Part shown: positions 47,024 to 57,412 of the stretch, in pieces
Numbering within the stretch: the first letter of the stretch is position 1
Layout: each line of letters begins with the position of its first letter
DNA from: Sparassis latifolia
Lineage: Eukaryota; Basidiomycota; Agaricomycetes; Polyporales; Sparassidaceae
Assembly: GCA_018466975.1 (NCBI GenBank)
Contig: CM031555.1
Location: 558,001 to 622,000 of the forward strand
Direction of reading: 5' to 3'
DNA: 64,000 bases
Notes under the pieces: model-generated
What the model was told of the DNA's origin: nothing
The model's database searches: none
Seen by the model: the letters and a program-made list of their open reading frames with translations, nothing else
Translations under genes and position numbers: made by a program

Positions 47024-50000
47024 ATGTTCTCATCACTCGACAGTGCCGGACCAATGAACACTTCTGTGTCGAAGCTCCGACTTACGCTCTTCATTTACCA
47101 GACTCTGACCACGGAAGACTAACCAAGGTACTTATTTTGTGTCATGAATTCGTGAGCTGCGCACACTGACCTATGTATGACTTATGGCGCAGGCTGCTGG
47201 ACTTTCGGTCGGCGATGATCATCCTCTTGCTCTCGAGCTTGCCAGCCTCCGCGCTGCTGTCGCTCGCTACCAGGTGACGCTCCCCCCAGTGCTCCGTGCG
47301 CCATGTGGTGCTAACTCCCAGTCAGCATGAAGCCCATGCCACCTCTGTGAAGCTCCAGCGGCATTCCCTGGAGACTTCTCATGCGCTTGAACGCGCGTAC
47401 GCTCTGGAAGGGGAGAATGTGGCTCTCAAGGACGAGGTGATCGCGCTCAGAGCAAGCCCGGACATCTGTCCCCACCCGGCTTCTCTCCAAGTCCCAGAGC
47501 TTACCCTCGCCCTCCGCCGTCTTTCGGACAAGCTTACCTTGACCGAAGAGACTTTGCTAGCGCGCACGCACGAACTTGCCACAGCGCGCACTGACTTGCT
47601 CAAAGCCGAGTCCGAAACCGAGAGCGCTTACAAGCGGGAGGCTATCACGCGCTCTCAACTGGAGGAGGGCAGAGAAAAGGAGTTCCTGTTGACTAGAGTC
47701 GTTCGGGCGACTGAAGAAGAGAAGAAGCTCGTGGATCTCGTTGTCCAAGAATATGCAGACCTTGTCCGAACACTCGAGGGCAGGCCGCGGGCGTCCACAA
47801 GCTCCACGTCCTCGCTTGCCATGACCAATGGAACCAACGACTCCAGCGTAACGTTGGTCGACAGCCTCGCCGAGGGAAAGTCTGGCCTGAAGAAGTTGTT
47901 TGAGGAATTCAACGAAGAGACCGGACGACTCGAGAGCGAACTAAGCCGGCTACGAGGAGAAAATGCGGTTCTAGAAAGCAAGTTAGACGTCGAGCGGGAA
48001 CGCGCTGAGCACGATCGCGGCCGGCTGGCAGACGCGCTCACGGAGCTCGAAAAGTACAGGATGGATGATAATACTGCAGCGAAGATGGTGTCGCGTTACA
48101 TGTTAGCTTCGTTCGTCATGGTCCAGCTTTACATGTATGTTGACACGCGTAATACACAGGAAGTTCTCTCAGTCGTCCACAGATTCTCTCCAGCACGCTA
48201 TGGAGAGCTTGAAAACGCGACATGCGGCCACAACTGCCACGCTGAGTACCGAGATCGCCCACCTGCAGAAGCATTTCATGTCCGAACAACGCCAGTGCGA
48301 GAAATTGCGTCAAGCGTTAGACGAACTTTCGGAGGATATTTCGCGGGAAGCGTACGGACGAAGGCGGGAGATCTCTCTGAGGCTCGCATTCCTAGGTCGC
48401 GAAGAGAGCCTAGCAGAAGGTCTTAGAAGGTGGATTCGCAAGGCCAGGGAGACGTTCGACCGTGCTGCCTCCACTGACGCTCCACAAACACCTACAAGGG
48501 AAGTCTTCGCGAGGATGACTCAGGATGCAGAAAGTCTTCTCGAGACCTTAAACGGGCAACCACTATTCGAGGAGGGCTCCCCGGGCTCCGTCGCTCGGGT
48601 CATTGCCGCGCAGGACGCAGTGTCGATGCTGACACGTGAACTACAGACTGAGACGGACCGGCGCATGGAATTGGAGCGACGGTTGGCCCAGTCCTACGTT
48701 GATCTCGAGGCACACACTATTGCGGAAGACCTGCACAACGCATCGAGTTCACACAATCCCTCACAACAAAATGGAGACTCCTGCCAACTGTTGTCGATCG
48801 AGGAGCGGGATCCTGCGCAACTTGAAGATACCACTGCATCATCATCGACTACACACTCGAACGCACCAGATACACACGATCCAGTAACCTCGGTGGCCGA
48901 AAGTATACCCTCCCCTCTACAGGTGTCGGTTTCAGTCGACCCTCCCGCTGAGAATGCAGGCCAGGAATATTCGGACAAGCCACCAGACGGCCCTCTCCCT
49001 ATTCCTGAGTCGCCTTCGCCACGGATACTCGTCTCACCACCCGATACTCCTGCCGCAGTCGAGGTCGCCCCCTCGACGTCCCTGTTGTTTTCTCAAACTG
49101 TGTCTGGAACATGTGTTGGTCCCGTTGAGACTCCTGACGGTGTTACGCTCGGAGTCGAGGCTTCACCGCTACCTGAACCCATCGTACATAAGGGCCCGAG
49201 CAGCACGGCCATAGTAAAGCAGGACGACATCGCCTCCACAGACGTAGCCCTACAACCTTTCCCCCAGCTACCCGATACGAGTGATGCCGATATTGTCCCC
49301 TCCAACTTGCCTGCTACCGATCCTGTCGATTTGCTTTCCGCTCCTTCGCCAGAAGTCTCAAACGGTGACGCGTCTCACCAAACGCCTGCAGAGGAGCCGG
49401 ATGTCTTCGCACCCGCAGCCTCAGGTTCAGGCAAAGGTCAGAAGATATCACCTCTCACATCAAAGCTCATACAAGATCTGCCCCACCCGTCTTCGCTTCC
49501 GCAGGAAGATCTCCTTGCGGACTTAGCCAGAGCCAAACATCGCTACGACGACCTCCAGCACGCATTCCGCGACTGCCATCTTGCGCTGAAGGAGCTGAGG
49601 AAGGACGTTTCCGCCCTCCCGGACAGCTCTCAGATGACGCTCGTTGTGCAGAAGGTAGTTGAGCGGCTGAACGACTACAACGAGGATACTCGCGTCGAGC
49701 TCGAGATCCGCATCACGGACGAGGAACGGATCGCGCAGGGGTATGAGACGCTCTTGACCGTCCCTGGGGCGATGTCTGATGAAGTCGACGAGACCGAGGT
49801 GAGGAGCGAGATGATGGCATTCGTGGATGGCAGCGGCGCCACGGTAACGAGAGCCACACAGCAGTTCTCGCGTAAGTTGGATGACCTCCAACACGATATC
49901 GCCTGCATTAAACGGACGCTCTACGAGCTATCCTCCGCTGAGGAAGACGCTGTGCCCACGTCTACGACTCCGACGAAGTCCCCTGCGTGGTCTTCATGGA

Positions 50001-50383
50001 CAGTAGGGCTCCTCAGCCCCTCGCGGCCCATCAGCCCTGCCCCGACATTTGGCTCCGTCATGACTTCCCCACGGCTGCATAAGGTGTCCCTCTCCTCGCA
50101 AGTTCCGAAGCCATCGGATGACTCCTCGAGCACAGCCAGCAACGACCCGTTTGCCAGCCTCGGGCTCCGCATCCCGATGCCTGCACACATACTGTCACCT
50201 CCCCCACGTGCGACGCCGAGGGCCCGTACAATTTCTGCGATGTACATGCTGGGACTCGGCTCACGGAGCAGTTCATTCGGCTTGGGAACCGTCCCGCCGA
50301 AGGCCGCTCCTACGAGCCCGCTGGCATCTGACAGTAGAGACATGACTGCCAAGAGTGTGGACTTGAATTCAGATATAGAGTAG
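47024..50383 (+). CDS. Large coiled-coil protein, function unknown
   Basis: About 1,030 residues in four exons. Coding is clear from the exon about 47194-47274 (AAGLSVGDDHPLALELASLR) onward. An upstream exon starting at 47024 (MFSSLDSAGPMNTS) fits in phase if the intron begins GTGTCG; a weaker donor, so the start is provisional. The N-terminal half is a long heptad-rich coiled coil (LERAYALEGENVALKDEVIA, SELSRLRGENAVLESKLDVE). An intron near 48104-48167 joins SRYM to KFSQSSTDSLQHAMESLK, followed by further coiled coil. A middle part of about 300 residues is Ser/Pro/Asp-rich and likely disordered. A third helical part (LADLARAKHRYDDLQHAFRD) precedes a Ser/Pro-rich end with a short conserved-looking TISAMYMLGLGS. 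I recognise no enzyme motif. A scaffold at the cytoskeleton, spindle pole or cell cortex is one possibility. Confidence 0.75.
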
Positions 50384-50656
50384 GTGCCTATTGTTTATGT
50401 ATGTTTCGTATTTAGGTTGGTGGTGGAAGGACTTCAGCAGCTTATAATCACCTGCACAGCTCGCTTTCTACATCTGAGTCATTATGTACCCTGCTACTAC
50501 CGTGACATCGCGAGCCCGAGTTTGCACTACTGTTGCCAAATTTGGCACGGAGTGCGGACCCGATCTGCTGAGTCGGGCAGTTGACGCCGGTCACTGATCC
50601 CTCAAAGCAAGCTCAGGCTACTGCATTCTCTATCTCAACAACATCATATCGTTTCA

Positions 50657-53194
50657 ATGCCTTCAGCTACCGGCACCGCAACACAGACTCGCTCGGCAGG
50701 GCAACGCGGACGTAGGGGAAGGGGCCGTGGAGGAAACCGACGAGCTCCTCAAGACGCCGGCAAGGGGACCGTTGCGCAAAGGGCTCCATCTGAGGAGGCC
50801 GCATCGCCGGTCAAGGTAGCAGACAATAGCGACAAGAGCGCAGAAGCAGTTGACCAGGTTGACGATGCTGTGGTATGCTGGATTTGCGCCGAGCAGGTCA
50901 AGTACTGGTCCGTGTCCGAATGCAACCACCGCACCTGTCATGTATGTGCCCTCCGTCTACGTGCGCTGTACAAAAAATTGGAATGCACTTTCTGCAAGGC
51001 AAGTCTTGATTTTGAACGTCATGATTGTACAGAATCACTGTCCTTTTTATTTAATGTATTCTGACACGGTATACAGGAGCCGCAGCTCTCGGTGATCTTC
51101 ACCACATCGCCTGATGCGCCGTGGGCATCCTATACCCCGGACCTGATTCCTTTCAGGGACCCTAAGTTATCCATTTCATTCGAGACACAGGAGATGATGG
51201 AAGAGACCCTCATCCTCCTCCGATTTAATTGTCCTGATCCAAGCTGTGATTACGTCGGCAATGGCTGGAGCGACCTTAGGCTGCATGTGCGCGCTGTACA
51301 CGGGAAGTTGATGTGGTATGTCCCCGTGGTGTTTATGTGGAACTTCTCATAATGTCTCGGCGCGATAAGCGATCTTTGCATCCGACACAAGAAAATCTTC
51401 TCGCATGAGCATGCTCTTTATGCGCCAAACCAGCTTCCTATTCATGTTCCTTCAATCTATCGTGCCCATGGTTCTTCCAGAAAAGACAAGGAACAAATTG
51501 AGGGTGGTGTCCATCCACTGTGCGAATTTTGTCGCGAATGCTACTTCAGTGACGACGAGTTATACGCTCATATGCGGGAGAGACACGAGGAATGTTTTGT
51601 TTGCAAGCGTAACGAAGTCACAGACCAGTAGTAAGTCTGCACCGTGATAACTATTCGTTTAGTAAGCTGACTTACCTCCAGCTTCCGCAATTATGATGCC
51701 TTAGTGAGTTACACTGGCTGCCGGTCGTTGCGCAAGTTTTCATCGTCTTCCTCAGGAGCAACACTTCATGCATGCTCACCATCCATGCACCCAGCCGCAA
51801 TGCCTGGCGCGCAAATTCGTCGTCTTCGGTTCCGCGCTTGATCTTAAGGCACACATGGTCGAAGACCACGGCGCGGAGATGTCTTCCCGCGATAAGAGGG
51901 ACGCGATGCGAATACAGGCGGACTTCGAATATGAGGAGGTCGCTGGCAGCAGGCGCGGGAGGAGAGGCGGGGGCGGTCGTGAGCGCGACAGAGAGCCTCC
52001 GCCGGCTCCTCTTCCGCCTAGTCCATCGCGTCTGAACGCCGCTGGTGCTCGCAGGAGAGAAGCCTTCAGTGGTAACTTGACTGGCCATGCAAATGCAGCT
52101 TCCAATAACGTCACGCCCAATATCAGCCGACCTCCCTCTCCACCGCGAAATGACGGTGAGCCTACAACGGTTGAGTGAGTACCTTTACAGTCTTCTGGTC
52201 TTCTAGATGTTGATTATCATCTAGGAGGAACGCTGGGCTTGCCAGTCGCATAAGCTCGCTGGCACCGAACTCTACAGCTGCTGTGACAGCTATCCAAGCT
52301 GCTATTCGTTCATATCGTGTCTCTGAATCTGCTGCGCGTGACCTGATTCTCACCGTGTGGAACATCTTGGATCACAATCTTGATGGGACTGCTAGTATCA
52401 TCAATTCCCTGGTGGATCTTATGGATGAAGAAGAAAAGAAGAAAGATCTATTGTCCGCTTGGAACGGGTTCAAGATTGAGGTACGTCGTTTTTCATGTCA
52501 ATGCTGCGCTCAACAGTGACACTTCCGGCAGCAACGCAGCCAATTTCCCGAGCTCGTGCCCACCGCTATTGGGACGGACTGGGCCGGTGTGACCAGCGGG
52601 CGCGTTCTGAATGCAAAGCACTTAACTGTCTCCCGGTCGTCGTCGCAATCGTCCAGACAAGTCTGGGATCGTGTCGCGCGAGCGGCAGCATCCTCGTCGA
52701 CATCATCCTCAGCTTTCCCTCCACCGCGGCCACCGGAACGCTTCCCTCCACTCCAGTCCGCCAGCCCGTCTACCACGCCCTTCCGGCAGCCTCAGCGCAC
52801 CACCCCATGGGCATCCTCAAGTTCAGCTGCGCCTCCTCCTGTTCGCGTGCCGATGTCCGTGCCAGGCCCTGGTGCAAGCAGCAAACCAGCAGCCCCTGTG
52901 CTCTCGAAGTCTGCGTTCCCGGAGCTTCCCACCTTCACTTCTACGCGTGCTCCCAAGGGGGCCGTGAGTGGAAATCAGTCACTGAGACGCATCTTGGGCG
53001 ATTCCACCCCAGCAACCTCCGCGTGGGGCAGCGGAAAGACAGCTGCAAATGGAATGAACGGGGGTACGCCGCCGAGCACTGCAGAGGAGCCTGAGGAAGA
53101 AGAGGTAGGATCTCGAGAGCAGACTCCTGGGAAGAAGAAGGGGAAGGGGAAACAGAAGCAAACGTTGTTCACATTTGGTTCATTTCCTACATGA
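50657..53194 (+). CDS. HEL2: RING/zinc-finger E3 ubiquitin ligase Hel2/ZNF598
   Basis: Senses collided ribosomes and ubiquitinates 40S proteins to start ribosome-associated quality control. Eight or so exons, about 740 residues. After a Gly/Arg-rich N-terminus (RGRRGRGRGGNRRAP) the RING reads CWICAEQVKYWSVSECNHRT, CHVCALRLRALYKK and CTFCK. Then the family-specific ETQEMMEETLILLRFNCPDP, a splice to CDLCIRHKKIFSHEHALY, a run of C2H2-type fingers (HPLCEFCRECYFSDDELYAH, CFVCKRN, FRNYDALEQHFMHAHHPC) and KFVVFGSALDLKAHMVEDHG. The C-terminal half is Arg/Ser/Pro-rich with a helical block (SRISSLAPNSTAAVTAIQAA) and ends KQKQTLFTFGSFPT. This architecture is diagnostic. Frame is kept through all inferred introns. 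Confidence 0.94.
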
Positions 53195-53542
53195 AATGAA
53201 CGACGCTGACGAGAGAGGCCAGATGAAGGATTTTATCTCCATATCGCAGTGTATTTTCGACCGTGAGAGGTCATGCAGGTTATGCAAAGGGTGTCAACCG
53301 CACAGGCTTCCCTTGCATGCCAGAGCGCCGTGAAGCATTATGATTCGGAGCAGACTCACCTGTTGCAGCTCATCAACGGTGAAGATCATGAGATGTGGTT
53401 AGCAATCGGATGGAAATTACTGCAGACAGCATTGCGTGAGTATATCAGAAAGAAGACTGCAGACAGACTCAGATTGGTTCGACCGGGAAGTTTGACAGAA
53501 CTCACTTGTATGCAACCGTACGAGAACAAATATGACCCCAAC
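53195..53542. other. Convergent intergenic region
   Basis: About 350 bases between the Hel2 and mL54 stops. A plus-strand open frame through here (53273-53905) runs antisense to the mL54 gene and is a shadow. No gene. Confidence 0.5.
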
Positions 53543-53975
53543 CTACTGTGTCTTCATGAAATTCTGGTCGCGTATTCGTTTTCGGTTCTCCTGCCTCATC
53601 CTACGCTTCTCCGCCTTCCCACCCGGCCCATCGTCCTCCAATACCTTCGGGCTCAGCAGGGTCCACAGCCACTCCGGGTACTCCTCGTCTGGCAGCGCAA
53701 TTACTGGCGGCTGGTCCTTAAGATACGCGAGCCCATCCAAGATCGTATTTGGCTCGCACGAAGACTTCGAAAAGGCTGCAAAGCACGCTGTCTAGCTGAA
53801 GGAGGAGCCAACAACGCGGCGACTTACTCCCTGCTGGTGATTCCTCCCCGTCCACCGGTGTTTCTGCCTTCATCCCAACATTTTTTGGCGCCTCTCCCTT
53901 GCTAGTGTACGCCCTCCGGACGACGCAGCAGATATTGAGCCGTGGTGGTCGTCGAAGAGCATGAAGAAGGGACAT
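53543..53975 (-). CDS. Mitochondrial large ribosomal subunit protein mL54
   Basis: Small mitoribosomal protein (yeast MRPL37, human MRPL54). Two exons, about 129 residues. Exon 1 (53975 to about 53828) starts MSLLHALRRPPRLNICCVVR, a basic mitochondrial presequence. The intron begins GTAAGT; using the TTTGCAG acceptor, exon 2 reads TFSKSSCEPNTILDGLAYLK. The core signature follows: DQPPVIALPDEEYPEWLW, then LLSPK, and a basic end RRMRQENRKRIRDQNFMKTQ. Using the later GAG acceptor would put it out of frame, so the TTTGCAG choice is well supported. Convergent with Hel2. Confidence 0.9.
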
Positions 53976-54462
53976 TTTGCGTGACGTGACTAGTGCGGGC
54001 GTGACTCCGTACTTGTGTCGCGGTCTCGTGCGACCGCGTTCGCAGTGCTAGTGACGGGCCGTCGTCGATATCACCTCCGCCCGACTCCTGCGTCTGCTTT
54101 GATAATTACTGGCGCCATCTCTCAATCAATTGGACCAAGCGCACTGCGATGTTGATATATTGCACTCTTTGTTGTGTTAGGGCTGGTGGTTTCCCAATCA
54201 GGAAACATATATTAGTCAGCACATAGGTATGTCGGAGAACATACTGGAATCTCCTAGAATTACTGTGTAGTATAAATATATGGCCCCAACCGCATGAGCC
54301 CCTCATGCGCTTGTGACCCATGGCCTAACAGCCGAGTGAGTAGTAGTGATCAACCTCACAATATGTTGAAGTCGAGCGGGCAGTCGTAGAAGAACCTCAT
54401 TAACATTCATACTGACTCGACGTGTCTGAGAAATTATTATCTACGGATCGTTGGGGTGTAAA

Positions 54463-54770
54463 ACAAGAGGCGAAGAAGAAAGCTTGGATTTTGGACAATA
54501 GACTTCGTCCACCTTCAAATTTTCGAGAGCGCAAACCGTCGCCCGGCGCCGGACAGCACGATACCACTCCAGCACCCAACGAACTGCCCGATCTGCAATC
54601 TTACGTTCAAAGACCTCACAGCTCTCATCCGTCTACCAGAATGCTATGATGTATCAGACGAGGTTCTTGTATTACAATGTCGGGATTACTTCTACGACCA
54701 ACGACAAAAAACAAGGAGCAGGAGGACAAGACAGCAATGCGAACAAAACATCTGCAACGAGAGATAAAGT
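54463..54770 (+). pseudogene. Exon-like open frame with a CPIC motif, no start codon
   Basis: A plus-strand frame is open for about 100 codons without any ATG, from NKRRRKLGFWTIDFVHLQIF to a TAA at 54768-54770. It includes NCPICNLTFKDLTALIRLPE and YDVSDEVLVLQCRDYFYDQR. The C-x2-C resembles half of a zinc finger or RING. It might be an exon of an unrecognised gene or a decayed copy. Open length alone is not significant. Confidence 0.2.
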
Positions 54771-54919
54771 GAAAACGGCAAGCACCAGCCTAGTCGACGC
54801 CGTGCATCATGATGCTGGCAGCGTCGGGTGTAGGAGCGAGTAGACGTTTTCTAAGGCATCTGATTTTCAACCAGCTCAGTATATTCTGATGTGAAAGGCA
54901 TAACAGGATGGCGATGAGC

Positions 54920-55453
54920 TCAGTATTTCAGAGATTGGCGGGCACTACTCACCCGCATGAACGCACACAATCGTGGCGGATGCGCTCGGCCATGAACACT
55001 CTCTGCACGCGGTGTTGAAGACGGAAGGATCGACGAGATCTCGATTTCGATCTCGTCGTCCTCGAAGATATCGGACTGGCCATAGAACATTTCGATAAAT
55101 AACGACAGGTTCAGCGGGAGACCTGGGTTACCAATGCGAAGCTTGAGCGGTATCGTGGAGGTTCTTCTGTATGGCGATAATCTACCGTTTTCTAGCGGGA
55201 ACAACCTCGTCAGGAACTGAGACGATGGGAAGGCGCATCCGCAACCTACCATGAGATCCTCATACGGTGGAGGGTGTCTCTTTAGGTAGCCTGCACGGCG
55301 TGTAGAGTTGACTGCACCATACGACAGCAACTGGTGATCAGACGGAGACGACAGAGACTGGCGAATGAAACTTGAGGCGCTATATAGCGGCAGTTGGCGA
55401 GTCTTGGATGACGATAGGGAAAACGAAGGGAATCGCGACTCAGAGCGTCGCAT
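54920..55453 (-). CDS. Hypothetical protein, possibly spurious
   Basis: A single 177-codon open frame with an ATG (MRRSESRFPSFSLSSSKTRQ) and a stop at 54920. The first half is Ser/Arg-rich. The middle (RIGNPGLPLNLSLFIEMFYG followed by DIFEDDEIEIEISS) reads more like folded protein. GTAGGT at about 55246 and GTAACC near 55134 could be intron donors, so the true structure may be multi-exon. No family recognised. Confidence 0.3.
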   Translation of the reverse strand: MRRSESRFPSFSLSSSKTRQLPLYSASSFIRQSLSSPSDHQLLSYGAVNSTRRAGYLKRHPPPYEDLMVGCGCAFPSSQFLTRLFPLENGRLSPYRRTSTIPLKLRIGNPGLPLNLSLFIEMFYGQSDIFEDDEIEIEISSILPSSTPRAESVHGRAHPPRLCAFMRVSSARQSLKY

Positions 55454-56013
55454 CTTGTGGGTGTATTTGGAGAAAGAGCGTGTTGGATGGGGCGCGAAAA
55501 GAGTGTATCACGTATGCCGCAGTCTCTGCGCTCCTAGGTGGAGGAAGTCGGGAGACCGGGCAGAAGTGCAGGCGCGTTGCTTCGCCTGTTATATATGAGA
55601 AGTTCTTAGCTAGTGCCGCTGAGAGCGCGAACTCTAAGATGGGAACACGACCATACGCAGCACCATTGTGCGCTCCTTTTGGACAGGATGACTAGGAGAG
55701 GGACGCCCCATCGACTCATGCGGCAAGCATCAATGAATCACTGCCTATTTACGAGAAAAATCTTCAAAGAAGGCAACTTCGTGCACCAGATGGCCTAAGG
55801 CAGAGGACCCTGCAAATTCTTCCAATATTCTCAAATGATATAGCCACGCCAAAACAAATTGGAAGCTGGCAACCAGAAGAACATATTGGAATTGTGACGT
55901 AGAGCTAGTCCGAGCATCGTCAGACAGAAGTCACCGTGAGATGCTAGCCGAGGAAATTTTCCGAGCATCCTAGCATCGAGTATAACCTCGTACAAATGGC
56001 TCTAAGGCGTTGA

Positions 56014-56610
56014 TCACTGTCCAGTCAATGCAGAGCACTGACTCAATCCCGGGAGACAGAGATATCGACCGGACGCGCCTACACTAGCACAATCCTTAGG
56101 ATACAGATAGTGACCTCCTTCGTGACCACCTGAAGCCTCACACTCCAATCGGAGGAAGGTGTCGGCCATACTTATGGCCTTCACCTTCACATCCCCACGT
56201 AGAGCTAGGGCTGCAAATTTCGCACGCGCGGGTAGCGGTGTATGGGGAAGAACTGCGAGATAATAGGAATAAGAACACAATCGTACCTTGAACACACGAA
56301 GGTGATGCTCTGTGTGGACGGGAACGAACAGTACTATAGATCTGTGGAGTACAGGTGGCTGTGAGCAAGCTCTGGAAAGACCATTCATCTGGACAGAGTA
56401 TAGTTATATCTTAGAAACACGCGCTCAATGTCCATCCTTGCTATTGCAACTCGTGAGCAGCCCATCGCATCCATATGACAGACATGTGCGTCAACTCACC
56501 TTAATATTGATGCCTCGCTCGAAGCGAATAGCGAGCGCTCCGCCATCAGAGCTACAAGCCTCGAAAACAGGGTGAGCCACCAGAAACCCCGGTTGATAGA
56601 CCGGATGCAT
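56014..56610 (-). CDS. Hypothetical multi-exon gene or decayed gene
   Basis: Three exon-like blocks on the minus strand. Block 1 starts at ATG 56610 (MHPVYQPGFLVAHPVFEACS through AIRFERGINIK) and ends at a GTGAGT donor near 56502. Block 2 (about 56400-56286) reads ITILCPDEWSFQSLLTATCT and joins in phase through a GTACGA donor and a TTGCAG acceptor to block 3. Block 3 reads ALALRGDVKVKAISMADTFL and stops at 56014. Blocks 2 and 3 fit together well. Blocks 1 and 2 do not join in phase with any acceptor I can find, so either an exon is missed or the gene is broken. Product not recognised. Confidence 0.3.
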
Positions 56611-57412
56611 CACCGATGAGAACGTGTGCGAACACACGAGAAGTCACGCCTAGCATACAGGAGTAACGAAGGTAGGAGATGGTTGAGATGGCTTCGAGTC
56701 CAAGCTTCGAAAAGTCTGTCTTGCTACCATGTTGCCCTCGCAGCCCACGCAAGTTGCACCTGCATAGCTTTGTATGCGAAGTCTAATGGTGTCCTACATA
56801 GTCCTGTAAGCTGCAAGTGCTCGGGGGCGAATACTAGTCGACGTGGCAATGATTCCCAACCATTTGACCGTCAACACCTCTCGTAATCTTGGCAATGGGA
56901 GTTTTGCAAAGACCACCTATATTCCTGCGCAGACATCGAGAAAGAGGTTCCGAGAAATGGTATTTTCAAGGGTCGGGAGACGAAGCGAAGTATCGGCGTT
57001 CAGGCTTGCACCTTCAACTGTCTGTTCCCTCCCACCTCAGTCTTCCTGAAGCTCAGGCTGAGCTAACGCAGTCAGGCGCCCACACCTTCAAGTCAGACGC
57101 ACGTAGCACTTCCAATCCGGTGTTGAACCTGAACAGCGTGGAATTGGGCAGACCATTTGGCGAGAGGGTCGTGTTTGGGAGACGATGCAGAGCGACGGCG
57201 GTAGCGAAAGACGAGTGACTCGAAATGGCTGAGCGAGCTAGCCGAGTCCGACTCTAGTTGTCTGCAGCCACAGCCTGCAGCGCTCAACCTGAGGCAACAC
57301 GTAATTCCTGCGTTCGCTTCAACGACCACGGCTTCATTTTTTCACGTCCTTCGAGCGTTCTGTCGGAGGAGGAGAGGGTCTTGATTGTCTCTTCACTCGC
57401 GCAACACTTGCC

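Larger units (their letters stand above)
53976..57412. other. Gene-poor region, about 3.4 kb
   Basis: No confident gene between mL54 and PNS1. It holds several protein-like pieces, given separately: 54463-54770 (+), 54920-55453 (-) and 56014-56610 (-). The rest (about 53976-54460, 55454-56013 and 56611-57412) shows only short open frames that read poorly. The last 200 bases should be the PNS1 promoter. Confidence 0.45.

Noticed and set aside
53273..53905. Plus-strand 210-codon open frame
   Set aside because: Antisense to the well-supported mL54 gene, so a shadow.
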